DNA from: Agmasoma carcini (nom. nud.)
Lineage: Eukaryota > Microsporidia > Thelohaniidae
Direction: 5' to 3'
Length of the DNA: 41,473 nucleotides
Assembly (NCBI GenBank): GCA_029232285.1
Contig: JAOXFI010000055.1
Location: 1-41,473 of the forward strand
The position numbers were made by a program, and so were the translations under genes. The notes under the pieces are model-generated. The model made no database searches and had not been told where the DNA came from. It saw only the letters and a list, made by a program, of their open reading frames with translations. This document shows positions 28,650 to 40,550 of the stretch, one piece after another; the stretch's first letter is position 1; each line of letters starts with the position of its first letter.

Positions 28650-30540
28650 TAAAACAATTGCAACAAAACGTAAAATTCATATTCTATAAAGTGTGAAAAG
28701 AAAAAAATAAAATATTTATTAGATCACTTTACGTCTAACACTTTTATGTTATAGATATATAAAATTTGTACCTGATAAATTGAATTCGATAACGAAATCT
28801 TGCTGAATCAAGCACAATAGATCAAAATCATACTACCACAGATAGTAGATATTTATGTTCGCTCAGAGTTAACAGGTCTAGAGAATCAGATTATATAGGA
28901 ATATTATAAAGATTAACAAGGGAGTCTGTATTGTTAGCTGTGACAAAAATTAAGAGTAGAAGAACTTATAGAAAAGGAAACCAATGCAAAATTCTAAAAA
29001 TTGGAAATTGAGATTGGGATCGTAAAGATCTATACAGAAGAAAATAACTTCAATCAGATGAAAAAATAAAAGTGGCAAGCTAGACTAGCTTTTACACAAT
29101 AACTCAATAAAATACACAAATAAACCTTTTATTTGTAAATCACTAACGTTCCCTATATATGACAAACAAAAAGAATTAAGTGCTTTTATATTTATTTTCT
29201 ATAGAATGTAAGCTTGAAAACTTTTAATTTAATCTCAAAACATCTACACAGATAGTAAAGAATTATACTATTATCAAAATTCTATCACTTGAACAAAATA
29301 CATTCAAACATACAAGACCATCAAAATAATACAAAAATATTTACTCATAACAATACGACATTAACAAAATTCTGCAATTATAATGAGACAGATACTCACA
29401 GCAACGCAGAGTTATAAAAAAGAAGTATAGTTCAAAGTTGCTAAGGAAAGTTTATGACAATCTAAAACCAATAACTAGCACAATTTAAAATTTGAATTGT
29501 AACATTTTATTTGACACAGAAGGTTCACTATCATATATTATCTAGCCTAAAAACACACCAATCACAGAGATACATTCAATTGTTTAACCCACGATAATGA
29601 GACAAATGAAAAAGATTATTCAAACACAACCCAAGGATCATGTCTATTTCTTTTCTAAATATAAAATTATAAAATATTTTAATTAATTTATCATATTTAA
29701 ATCATTGTAAATAATATTGCGTTTATTATTGATGAAACAACAAAATTTTAGTAAAAACTTAGGCCACAAAGCAATGATACAACTTTTAATCTTTTATTTC
29801 AGTTTTAGGTTCACTTTTAAAAGATTTTATAATTTTTTATGTTTACAAATGTAGTTGAATTTGTGAATTCATTATTTATTACAAGCATTATCATCCGTAA
29901 TGATATTATAAATTCGATGTTCATTGGTCTAAATTATACTATTTGAGGATACTGACTATAAATTAAAAGAATATAGTTAAAGGTTTCTTTTGAGGTAAGA
30001 CTCGGACAAATGCATGTATAATCTTATCATTACACCGTACAATATAAATGGTATTTGTCTTATCAGTGGTAATCTTTTTCTATGACATTTCATTTTTAAG
30101 TTAAGTATAAATTCATCAACTTAAACCTTATAACATGGCCCACTAATTTGCTAGCCGAAAATTAAGTTTTGAAAAATTTTTTAATTAAATTGTTAAATAT
30201 TTTCTTAATCGACGGTCTATTATAATCAGTAATTGGCGAATTTCGACTTTGTTTATACAAAGGACGTATTAATATTGTCAAAATAAGAGCGATATCACAA
30301 TTAAAAAGTTAAAAAGTCATTCTCTCACAGAAGAGCATTTAGAATAATCTTGATAGTTACTATTCAGACAAATTTAAGAAATTCCATCAATATTGCGGTT
30401 ATATTTTTAAGCCATTTAAATTTTCATTTTTCTTTCATCAAATTTTATTAATCATCAGATAGCTTACAAGATCTAAATCACTTGTACTTCTTATCTTTTG
30501 TTCAATTTATTAGTTAACATAAATAATAAAAATTATTTTT
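28650..30540. other. A+T-rich stretch splitting two RT fragments, content unknown
   Basis: No ORF, terminal repeat or RNA gene could be recognised. If the RT fragments on either side belong to one LINE, this stretch of nearly 2 kb would be a later insertion. I see no direct evidence of its identity. Confidence 0.35.
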
Positions 30541-30549
30541 ACTATATAT

Positions 30550-30860
30550 CAAGAAACTTTTTTCCTCAGATGAGGAAAATAGATCTGATCCCAGAAGTGT
30601 ACTGTCTTTATTATCATTAATTCTGATAAAGGTGTTCATACTAAATAAAAGTTTAAAGATTAGACTTTTTGCATGATACTGTTATTTATGGTCAATCTTT
30701 ATTTCTTCAGAATCATTCATACTTAAAATATTGAATCATATTTGGCAATAGCTAAGGTACGAATCAAAGAATATAAAGGGTTGTTATCTAACAAGGAATA
30801 TGTTTTTGGTAGAAATTATAATTAAAGACAGTATTACGGGTAAGTATTATGCAAAATCAT
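30550..30860 (+). pseudogene. LINE reverse-transcriptase relic, boxes B and C
   Basis: PRSVLSLLSLIL (near 30,583) corresponds to the PQGSVLSPLLF box B. The sequence TTTTTGCATGATACTGTTATTTATGG (near 30,667) gives FA, then DTVIYG with a lost base, corresponding to the F/Y-ADDTVIYG box C. Both point to a non-LTR reverse transcriptase on the plus strand, possibly the continuation of the fragment at 27.9-28.6 kb. Confidence 0.5.
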
Positions 30861-31588
30861 TGAATTATTGTATTTTTATTATTTTCAACCGAGAAATTTC
30901 TACCGATGATCTGAAAAAGCAAAAATATTCAAATGTTTAAAATGATTAGAAATAGAATTTAATTAAAATATGAATTCATGTTTTATATATAAATTATAAA
31001 CTTAAATTTAATTGAGATTTTATTAGAATTAAACAGAACAACGGTACATAAATACGTTAAAGAGATACAAATACACATGAAAAAAATTCAATAATTTAGA
31101 CAAATAGGTAGATAATGATGATTCTATAGTTTAAATTGATGAATCAGAACTATTAAAGAGAAGGAATGATCAATAAGATATGTACATCCAAAACTTATAT
31201 ATGGTTGCTCTTATAGAATTCATAAGAAGTTCATATTTGTTAAAATTGTGACAAAAGAAAAAATCAATACAATGAATATAATAGAAAGTATCATTCACTG
31301 TTTCTAATCGACCTTATATTCTCAGAACAATTTTATATAAATCATAAATTTAACTTCATAAGCGCTACAAACTTAGAAAATACACACAAAACATTGAATG
31401 TTGTTATGGTTTGTATAAATGATTAAAATAAAATGTTAATTATAAAATAAAAAAATACTTAGAAGAATTTTTATTCAGATATAAAACCAAGAATTATAAA
31501 CCATTCAATTTATTAAAAATGTTCTAAAATATAAGTTAAAATATTTATTACATTGTTTTTATCAGTTTTTTATTGTCGTATCATAGGG

Positions 31589-31766
31589 TGATACAACATC
31601 AAAATCCTCAATTGTAAAGGTTCTTATAAAATTTGTTAAAAATTCTAACCCACTAGAGAATAAAAGAAAAATCCAACAAGTTAAGCAATTCAATAAATTA
31701 TGCTTTAAAGTAAAGTTCTATTTATATAAGACATTTATTTCAGCTACGCCTACTTCTAACTACTGT
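31589..31766 (+). repeat. 5' LTR
   Basis: It begins TGATACAACATCAAAATC and ends near GCTACGCCTACTTCTAACTAC. The 3' partner begins TGATACATTATTAAAATC and ends GCTACGCCTACTGCCTAACCAC. Intermediate blocks (AGAGAATAAAA, AA-CAATT-AATAAATT, GT-TATTTAT) also correspond. The two have diverged substantially, so the insertion is old. Confidence 0.65.
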
Positions 31767-32999
31767 ATTTTAAATTCAAAGGATGTGGAAATACCGAACC
31801 AAACTATAAAAAATATAACAGACAAACTAATAGAACGATGCAAGCGACTTTATGATTTACATACACCATACTAAGAACAGCGTTTATAAAAGGTTCAAAT
31901 AGAATGGGCTAAACAATATCGAGAAAGATAACGTCCTAAATTTCTCAGAAAACTTTAAATGCCAAGGAACAGTGCAATTAGTCAGAAGAAGCCATTCTTC
32001 ATATTTTACAATTTCTCTTATTTTAAAAATTACGTCAAAAGTAATAAGATTTATAAGAAACCCAATATATTATTATTATCAATTTGCAAAGCAAAATATT
32101 TACAATATTTGAAATCTGTTCGGCTAAAGAAATAAAATTCTGTAGATTTTAGTAGCTTTTATAAAATAGAAGAGTATGAAGAAGAGATTGTCAAAATAGT
32201 ACAAATTTTAACTATCACATCTAATCTTTCTAAATCAAATTTTGATATAAAAAAAAATAAAATTTCGTTCTCAATCTTGCCCCAGAAGTTAATAGAAAAC
32301 TTATCGAAAAAAAATACAACGATAGAAGAAACTAAAGTAATTATTCAGACAATAGAAGAATCTCTTTTAGGAGAAAATGAATCTAAAAATTAAGTTCATT
32401 ATATAATGAATCAACCTGAGGCTCATAAAACTAAATGGTGTAATTAACACCAGACTGAAACTCATGACACAGGATAATAAAAATGCCAATGAAAAAGCCT
32501 TAATTTTTAATTAGGAACAGAAATCAAAAGAAAAGACATAATTGTAATTTTAGAAACAGGATCAAAAATTAATAAAGAATATGAAGAATATAGAAATAAA
32601 AGACTTAATCAAATGTGAATATATAACGTAAAATTTAGAAATCGAAAAATTTTGAAAATGATTCAATAAATATTCAGATCCATCAGCTTTCTGAATATAA
32701 CTTTATAATAAATTATACGCCTTACAACTTAGCAACATCAATGATTTTAGTACACTCATCTTAAGGAGGCTGAAACAATCATTTATTATGAAAAGAACAC
32801 AGTTGTAGTAAATAATGTAGAAATGAACCAATCTAATAATGTACAAAGTATTAAAGAAAAAGTATACACTTTAATTTTAAAAATTAGAAAATGTAAAAAA
32901 TAAAATTCATATTTATATACATAATTAAAAAACAGAAAATTTATTTATTAATACGCGTAAATAAATATTGTAAAAAACAATAATTTAAAAAGTTTTTGA

Positions 33000-33118
33000 T
33001 TTGTATATATATTACAAAAAATCTCAAATAACACATACTTTCTACTCACGTGATTATATGGTTTTTAATAAAAATAACTTATATGCAGTTTTTCAAATGA
33101 TTTAAAATCTTCTCTAAG
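33000..33118. repeat. left terminal inverted repeat
   Basis: Pairs with 34,441-34,557; the best-conserved blocks are AATAACACAT and ATATGCAGTTTT. Confidence 0.7.
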
Positions 33119-33285
33119 AATTTTTTTAAATTAAAAATCTAAAAATTTCTAAGAGAAAAAAAATTAAATCTTAGCTTCTTCTATTATTATCGAAAATACA
33201 AAAACTCTCTTTTTTACATTTTTTATATCAAAAACAATATTTGAAAATTTTATAGATATTTTTAAATAAATAAATAAATTGAATA

Positions 33286-34309
33286 ATGGCGCAGAAATTT
33301 GCTCACAGATTGTTGACTCATAGAAAATTGTAGGGATTATATGAAGTTGGCTAGAAACACAATATTTCCGTATCAACCATTTGTTGTTGGATTACTCTTG
33401 ATAATAAACCTGATATACGAGGTGGATTTAAGAAATAGAAATTACACAAGAACATATTAATGAAATCATCAGAACAATTAAAGTCAGCCAATATATAACA
33501 CTTAGAGTTAAAGTTTAATCTGCAATCAAGATTTTTTAATCTATCTATAAGCAAAACAACAAATGCGAAGTATCTCGATATGTCCCTATACACGTTGAAG
33601 AAGGTACATTATGAGCCTGAGAGAGCAAATAGCGAGGAGAATAAGTAAAAGCGAAAAGTTTTTATGTTAGAATATTTGAAATATTGTTCTGATCAATGGC
33701 CAATCCTATTTATTGATGAAACTAATTTTAATTTACACATTAGTAAGTCATTCGCTAGATCATCAAAAAATATCCAAGATTACTGTGGTATCAGCAGCTT
33801 CAAAGAGTGAAAATATACATGTTATACGTGCAATAAGTAACTTGGGTTTGGTATTAAGGAAGTAAGAAGAGGAGCTTTTAAAAAGGTTAATGCGCATGAT
33901 TGTATTCGAAGGTGCTTGAGAGAATGTAGGCGAGCATACGCAAAGGCCTGTTGTCTTAGTGATTGATAATGCTTTTGCTTATTATGGACTTGAAGAATTT
34001 TTGTGCCAAACAGAATTTTTCGAAAAGAAATTTCTAAGGTTAGGGCCGTACAGTTCAATGCTCTACCCCATTAAAAATATTTGGAACAGTCTTTAAGCCT
34101 GGGTTAAAAGGCAGATGGCTTCAAGAATGAGTGAAATATTTGCGGCAGAAACTGGTATTTTATCAGCAAGAGTGTATAGGACTCGAACTCTGGAGTCTGA
34201 AATAATATCATATCTTAACAACGTAACACCCATTGAATGCTCTAATTTGATTGCCACGCTTCAAGGAAAAGTCTCAGCAGTTTTAAACAAAGAGGACATG
34301 ATATGGTAA
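33286..34309 (+). pseudogene. IS630/Tc1/mariner-type DDE transposase, inactivated
   Basis: From ATG 33286 the translation shows an N-terminal helix-turn-helix region (MAQKFAHRLLTHRK, a stop, then GLYEVG and SVSTI), YTLKKVHYEPERANSEEN, the first catalytic block PILFIDETNFNLHIS (near 33,710), VVLVIDNAFAYYGLEEFL (second Asp, near 33,955) and LGPYSSMLYPIKNIWNSLK (near 34,045). The last block corresponds to the PPYSPMLNPIE-WS-LK block in which the third acid should stand. Internal stops and frameshifts break the gene, and NPIE reads YPIK. ORFs on the opposite strand here are shadows. The family is inferred from the D-x-ET...DNA...NPIE spacing. Confidence 0.72.
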
Positions 34310-34440
34310 TTAAACCTTATTTTTCGAAAATTGTTTTTTACTTTGCAGGATCAAAATTTTAATAAATATTAATGAGAGATGCTCGAATTTAAATTATTTT
34401 GTTTGAAATTTTTGGGGTTTTTGATTTATTTTTTGTTATA

Positions 34441-34557
34441 GATGATTTAAGATCAGTTGTAAAACTGCATATATTGTATTTTTAAATTTACAATCTTATA
34501 ATAACGCGAGTAAAAAATAATGTGTTATTCGAAGTTTTTAACTTGTATATACAAACC
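34441..34557. repeat. right terminal inverted repeat
   Basis: Reverse complement of the left end, as described for 33,000-33,118. Confidence 0.7.
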
Positions 34558-34979
34558 TCAAAACCCCAAAAAATTAATGTATTTTTAAATCAAAATTTTC
34601 TACATGTATTAATAAAAGAATTTTATATTTTCTTAATTATGTATATAAATATAAATATAAAAGTATAAATTTTTATTTTTTTTACATTTTCTCATTTTAA
34701 AGTTTACTATTTTCATTTTGAAACGGAAAGGTATATAAAACTATGTTAAATATTTAAAACAAAAAATATTTCTTTAATTGGATTCTTTTTGTGTTTAAGA
34801 ACACTCTTTTGCTCTTAAGCAATGCATGGAAATGATATTAAAGAATATTTAAGCAATAAATGTATATAATGAATTTTTTTGTAATGTTTAAAAAGCTTGT
34901 TTGAATTAAAAAATTCTTAGAAAGGGTTCTTTCGACTAATTATGAAAAATACATTATTATAAATACAAATAACTTAATG

Positions 34980-35458
34980 AGGTTTTAATAAACTACTTAC
35001 CTTGGAAATGAAATTTCGAGTGCAGGTATAAGTCAGAACTAAGGGGTATTGATAAACTTAAGAAATGCATGCAAGTATCATTCAAAAAATTATTAGACAC
35101 TTATATGGTATAGAATTGACTTTTAAAAAATTAAGTATTAATATTTGCCAATTGACAAATAAAATTTAAAAAGTCACAATTTAATTAAAAGCTTAAAAAA
35201 TTTTATTGTAAAAATATAATAGAAGAGATTATAAACAATATAAAATAAAACTATCCAAATCTAGAAAAACTTTTTAACTATTTACTGACGCCTCAGATAT
35301 ATAAAGCGCAGACTTTTAAAAAAATACATTATATAACATTTCAGTCACAAGTTGAAAAATACAAATACATTTTATACAATAGTTGAAAAATATTTTTTGG
35401 TAATAATATCAAGACTTAAACATATTAAAGCATTTAAGTTATAGTGTTAAAATTGTTA
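34980..35458 (+). pseudogene. Ty3/Gypsy pol fragment: RT end and RNase H start
   Basis: A TYLGNEIS phrase (near 34,998) matches the FLGxxIS segment that closes Ty3-type reverse transcriptases. About 280 bases further on, LFTDASDI (near 35,280) is the start of the RNase H domain, and NILKHLSY near 35,420 resembles the later HF-HL-YG strand. All frames are broken. The domain is then cut by the minus-strand LINE and resumes near 37,870. Confidence 0.5.
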
Positions 35459-35459
35459 A

Positions 35460-37810
35460 AACAACCAGTAACCATCGCCAGATCTCAGCCAGATAACTCG
35501 GCTTACACCACTTTAACACTCAAAATGTGATTTATTATAGAAGAAAAATTGTTAGATTTTGATCACCAGAGTAGCAATTTTTTTATTATTACGACCTAAG
35601 TCTTTTAAAATATAAGTAATCTTACCGACGGGTCAGTTAGAAATGAATCTTTTAGATCCAAAGGTACGTATGCTTAGATTTCGCCAGTGTGCGCTCTTTC
35701 CACGAAAGCGGGTTATTGAGTGATCACATTTCATTGTTGGTTTTCTGTTACCACCTTTAGTTTCAACAGCATGTCATTATTTTTAAGTCTGTTTGTTTTC
35801 TTATAAACCACTTTTGCAAATGCACACGCTTTATTGTTTCGTGTTGGCCTTGTAAACTTTATTACTAGTCCTCTTTCTTCTATGTTGAGAGATAAGATGT
35901 TGTCAAAAAACTCAAAAATATTTGATCCACATATGCTTTTAAGCTTATTTCTTATTGTTTGGCTGACTCTGCACTCTATGATAATGTGAAATACATTATT
36001 TATTTTCTCATAATTTAAGGCTGTGTTTTCTTAGATTTCTATTATCAATTTTAGTTTAAAAAAACAAGGTTTAATATATAAAACTGTATCCGTTTGAACC
36101 TTGAAATATGAATATGCACTTTGGGTCTTTTTAGTCATACAACTAGATTCTTATGATTTAGCTACCTTTCTTTTCGATTTATTTTTTAGCAATTCATTTA
36201 CAAAAAAATAAGCTTCGGGTTTATTTTTTTATGCAATAATTTAAAACTTTTATATATTTCTTTCAAGTTTCAGTAAGTGTCTATTTTGCAAATTTTAAAG
36301 GTATGTGTTTGCTGTTTTGAACTTTTTTGATTTATTTGATTTAACTTCGTTTCTGCTAGATGTCTATAGTATAAGGTACGACGTGATTGCTCTAATAAAA
36401 ATCTTATTCTTCTTTTTCCGTATGAAATAAATTATTACTCAATCGTAATTTATAAAACATTATTTGACTGTAGAATCTCTTATTGCTCATCATTATAGAA
36501 ACAAAGTTATCAATTTTTCTCTTAATATTCTGTACCTGACAGAAGACAATCCGTATATTTATTTTTTCATATACTAGGATTAAAATAGCGATTTTAAAAA
36601 TTAGCATATTTTTATAAATCAGTGTTTTGTTTTTGCATCTTATGCGTTATTGATTGTTTAATTTTTTCTTATCTTAATTTGCATAAGTCTTTTACTATTT
36701 TTTGAGTTTAATATCGTGTAAAAATTGGATTTATAGGCCTGTATATGTTAGAGGTATAAAAATCATTATCGTAAATAATGCTTTTCGTGTTTCTTCATCT
36801 AGGATTCACATAAGACTGCATTTCTTTCGGTTCATTTCTATTCTATTATTTGTCATTTTACTTTGTAAATTTAACCAAAAGACTTTTTTCAATTTCTTTT
36901 CTTGATTCTGCAAATAAAGTAGTATCATCATCAAAAACTTGTTATTTGACATTTCTTCATGGACTAAAAAATAATTCCTTCTTATTTTATTTAGTAAATC
37001 ATAAATGTAGATATTAAAAAAATCTAATGCTAAGTGAGCAGCTTTAAATCACTTCATTCTTAATTTGAAAGAATTCTATAAAAATATCCTTTGTTTTTAC
37101 TTTTAATAGGCTAGAATCGTATAAGTCTCTTATAAAGTTTGTACTTTGTAGTTATTCTCGCATTTCCTATTTTTGCAATAAGAATAACATAATCTACAAG
37201 ATCTAAAGTTTTACGAGAGTCAATAAAGCATACATAATTTTTTTCATTCTTTTTTCTTGAAGTATTTCAAATAGACTAACTACCTGAATTACGCACTCAC
37301 TTCTAGTTTAAAACTAAGTTGATATAATAAAAAAATATTTTTAGTTTAAGAAATGGGTCAATTTTTTTGACTAGGATTATACAATAGAGCTTTAAGATTA
37401 CATTTATTAGGCTAATTTCTCTAAAAATTTATATTCCCTATTGTCTATGTTTTTAAATATTAAGAAGTTGATTAAGTTTCAGAGTGTTTAGAGATTTCAT
37501 AAAGCTATGCAAACATCTTTTTACTTCTAGGATTCTTTTTTTTTATTGAGCATAATATTGTGGAGTTCGAAGAATTCGATTGAAAGCATATCTCTTGCTG
37601 GAGCTTTGCAATTTCTCATACTTTTAATTGCATCAAAAATTTCATGATTAGAAATGTTTTCATCAAGTGAATCTACATTCATAGCTATATTGGGGTCTGC
37701 AATGTCCTGATTGTTTGACATCCTGATTGTTAATGAGCTATACAGTTCTATAATATTTTCCATCTTTTCAGAATTGCTTTCTTGATGTTTTTCCTGACTT
37801 GTCAACTATT
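35460..37810 (-). mobile_element. non-LTR (LINE) retrotransposon, 5'-truncated and degenerate
   Basis: Read on the minus strand from 37,805, the first 92 codons are open and contain NHEIFDAIKSMRNCKAPA-D (RT entry motif E-EI..AIK.MKN.KAPG.D). Broken frames further on give NYVCFIDSRKTLDLVDYV (box A, near 37,235) and FDDDTTLFAESRKE (box C, YADDT type, near 36,915). Near 35,985-35,800 a HIIIEC phrase and a Lys/Arg-rich tail recall the C-terminal region of LINEs. A G+C-richer 3' stretch follows to about 35,460. No endonuclease domain is left, which suggests 5' truncation. It splits the RNase H region of the LTR element. Confidence 0.68.
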
Positions 37811-37859
37811 TATGTAAAGTTATTCTTTTGTGTAAAATCAAGATATTTACTGATAATAA

Positions 37860-38000
37860 AAATTTGGTGCAAGGTCAGATTTTGGTACAAATCGGATAAA
37901 TAAGTAGATGTGGATACTTATAGAATATGAATAAAAACTAAATTTCATAGATAGAGATAAAAATACAATTCCAGATATATTTTATTCAAATGCTTGCACA
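37860..38000 (+). pseudogene. Ty3/Gypsy RNase H end
   Basis: NRINK, MWILIEYE and KLNFIDRDKNTIPDIF appear in closely spaced frames, matching the R-x-RW...LQEYDFxIxYIxGKxNxVADALSR signature at the end of Ty3-type RNase H. It continues the domain interrupted at about 35,460. Confidence 0.55.
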
Positions 38001-38379
38001 CTAACCTTTTCTAAGCCAACTGAAGATGACAATATTATCAAATATTTAAAATAATTGCTAAACAAACTAAAAATTGATACAAAAAGGAGATGAAGAACTA
38101 AAACAATGTTTAACGAATCTTCAAATAATGCTTGAACGTCCTGGAATTACAATCTGGTACAACACTATCTCTAAATGATATAATATTCAGTGTAGTTTTA
38201 AATTGATCAAAGATATATTCGATAATTATCTCTTATGCCAACATTTTAAAATTTTTAAAGTCACATCTTATACAAGTACTAGTATAATAATATGATAATA
38301 TTTTTAGACAGTGCTACATAAAACATATGTGATTCTTTTAGTATATTCTCAAAGAAAATCTGGTTAAACAAATATATAC

Positions 38380-38930
38380 TGACATCAGTAGACTTGTTTA
38401 CTGGTTTTACAGATATGTCATTTATACATAATATTAAAGCAAGTACAATAGTAGATGTATTTTTAAAAAATGGGTAAGGGTTGATGGCTAACCAAAACAA
38501 GTACATACGGAGATAGGAATACAATTAACAGCAAATTGTTTCAAAGAATTCTGCACCAAAAATAATATTAAACATACCTTAAGCACTTTTAATACCCAAA
38601 ATCTAACTCCATGGCAGAGAGAATTAATATTTATAAAACTGTACCATGAAGAAAAGGCTTAAAGAAATTATATGAAAGGATTTATTTAAGGATTAATTTT
38701 ATGATAAATCAATCTACTAGATAAAGCCTTTGTGAACTATTTTATCAAAAAACCATAATTGATAAAGGGGTGATGCTTACCATTTCGATAAAAATTAGGA
38801 AATCATAATAGCCAATAAATTCTAAAAAATCTAGAACAAAGCTTTAAGAACATGAATTTTCCTTAAAATTTTGCAGTAGGAGATAGTGTTTTCAAGAAAT
38901 AAGAACCCTGCCACCAAACAAGAACAAATA
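38380..38930 (+). pseudogene. Ty3/Gypsy integrase, inactivated
   Basis: LTSVDLFTGFTDMSFI near 38,380 carries the first catalytic Asp of the integrase core. After a shift, GIQLTAN-CFKEFCTKNNIKHTLST (near 38,516-38,590) corresponds to the D-RGxQFTS..F..FC...GI.H..S block, with the second Asp region damaged. FAVGDSVFKK near 38,873 resembles the C-terminal FxVGDxVxVK strand. An ORF on the minus strand here (about 38,279-38,524) is a shadow. Confidence 0.65.
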
Positions 38931-39070
38931 TAGGAAAGCTCGTATAAAATAGCAACTACAGCTAATTATCATCGAAGTTTTACTTTGTGTTACAAAAACA
39001 AAATGATAAAAGTAATAAGAAGCAATTAAAAAAAGCGCGCACTAAAGAAAAGAAAGATGTAAATATAAGG

Positions 39071-39242
39071 TGATACATTATTAAAATCTTACAATTATGA
39101 GGATTCTATAATTTTTTAGAAAAATTAACCTACAGGAGAATAAAAAACTAACGAAGAAAGCAATTTAATAAATTTGGTACCAAAGTAACGTCTATTTATT
39201 TTAATCATTTACTTGGGCTACGCCTACTGCCTAACCACGGCA
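39071..39242 (+). repeat. 3' LTR
   Basis: It begins TGATACATT directly after a purine-rich stretch (AAAGAAAAGAAAGATG...AAGG, about 39,046-39,070) that could be the polypurine tract, and ends near GCCTAACCACGGCA. Its partner is at 31,589-31,766. Confidence 0.62.
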
Positions 39243-40250
39243 ATATAATAAATATTCATATTTAATTTTTTTAACTTGATTTTCTATCAGGAACTTTGTC
39301 AACTTCGACCCATTTTCATACTTTTGTATCTATTTGCATACTTTTATACCAAATAAAAAAATTTAAAATTTACAAGTAGATATAAATATTCATAGTTGGA
39401 TTAAGAATCCCATGCTATTAACAAATGTTCATATACAATATTTTTGTTTTAAACATTCTTTTAAATATAGAAAAAACAAATTCATCCAACGTATATAATT
39501 ATAACTGTTTAAACTTATTATATTTTTTGTGCTGTGTATTAGAAGATTAAAAATATTTTTGGCTAAATAAAGAATTCGGCTATAAGTATCAACAAAAATT
39601 TCACCCAGCTTCGATACATGATACTAAATATTGGTTCTATCACTAGTTTTTATTTTTCTATGTTAACTGTTACTTAAGAATCTTTGTAGTAAGATCGATT
39701 GAAAAGTGTAATTTTTAATTGATACCAATTTATGTCGTTTGCTTTTTTAATAGTTTTTGTATTAGAAAACATGGTGGATAAATAATATCATGATATATAT
39801 TGTATATGAAGAATTGTAATAATCTTTAAAGTGTTAAAAATTTATAATCTCACTCATAATCTTAGAATATATTTTACAATGCAGTTTTACAGGGGAAACC
39901 TGATATTTACATTAGAAAATATATACTACTTAATTTATAATATAAAGCTAATAACTGGCGTGATGAATTTAAGAACAATTTTTTTCTAAGAAGGATTGAA
40001 GGCCTTAAAGCTTATTTTTATATATTTATAGATCACTACCAACACTATGACTTAAAGAAAAAGATAATAATTTATTTTATAAATTCTAATTGTTATAAAA
40101 ATATTTTTAAAGATATATTAAATATAAATCAATATATATTTTTTTGTCTATATAATATAACCTAGTTATAATTAAAACATTGTTTTATTATTAAAAGTAA
40201 TTAACATATGTACTTTATTAGTGCTTCTTGAAATTTATTCAATTGTTATT
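39243..40250. other. gene-free A+T-rich region
   Basis: No ORF, repeat or RNA gene could be supported before the duplicated flank of the last gene starts. Confidence 0.45.
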
Positions 40251-40550
40251 ATTTTATTTTACTATTATGACTTTTTTTTGGAATATCTAATAAAAAAAAA
40301 TAATGTCAAAAAAATATTTTTTTCAAAATTTTAATTTTGACAAGTCTTTAGAATTTTAGTTTCATAGCTTTTAGAAAAATTACAATTTAATCTATAGAAA
40401 TTTAATATTATTTAAAAAAATAACAAAATCAAGTATTAAATTACATTAACTAATAAATTTTATTTACATTTACTTAAAAGGAAACTATAAATATTTTTGA
40501 CTTTAATTAATTTTTATTGATAAAAATAAAAAAAAAATTACAAATATCTT
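40250..40550 (+). repeat. duplicated 5' flank of group B genes, second copy
   Basis: Same ordered blocks as at 26,150-26,369 (TTGGAATATCTAA, TTTTGACAAGTCTTTA, AATCAAGTATTAAATTACATT, AAGGAAACTATAAATATTTT), with an extra insertion of roughly 60 bp between the second and third. Confidence 0.75.

Larger units (their letters stand above)
33000..34557 (+). mobile_element. IS630/Tc1/mariner element with about 110 bp inverted repeats
   Basis: The left end (about 33,000-33,118) and the reverse complement of the right end (about 34,441-34,557) share TTTGTATATA, AATAACACAT, TTTACTC-CG(T)G-TTATAA and ATATGCAGTTTT-CAA-TGAT-TTAAA in the same order. They enclose a broken DDE transposase gene on the plus strand. 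The outer TATATA would fit TA target duplication, but the exact ends are unclear. The element sits inside the LTR retrotransposon. Confidence 0.75.
31589..39242 (+). mobile_element. degenerate Ty3/Gypsy-like LTR retrotransposon with nested insertions
   Basis: Two related terminal segments of about 175 bp (31,589-31,766 and 39,071-39,242) bound decayed pol-type sequence on the plus strand. The order is a gag-like stretch (about 32,220-32,390), a putative KWC...H.TETHDT zinc-like motif and an ETGSKIN phrase that could be a protease remnant (32,430-32,560), a YLG..IS RT end (about 35,000) and a TDAS RNase H start (about 35,285). The RNase H end (about 37,880-37,990) and integrase (38,380-38,930) follow. 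The main RT boxes are not recognisable. The element is full of stops and interrupted by a mariner element and a LINE. Confidence 0.65.

Noticed and set aside
33351..34058. Minus-strand ORFs of 70-80 codons inside the mariner
   Set aside because: Shadows of the plus-strand transposase, whose motifs are recognisable.
36702..36905. 67-codon plus-strand ORF (and 36404-36607 minus)
   Set aside because: They fall in the minus-strand LINE; no independent evidence of coding, the frames are by-products of the degenerate RT.
38279..38524. 81-codon minus-strand ORF
   Set aside because: Shadow of the plus-strand integrase relic.
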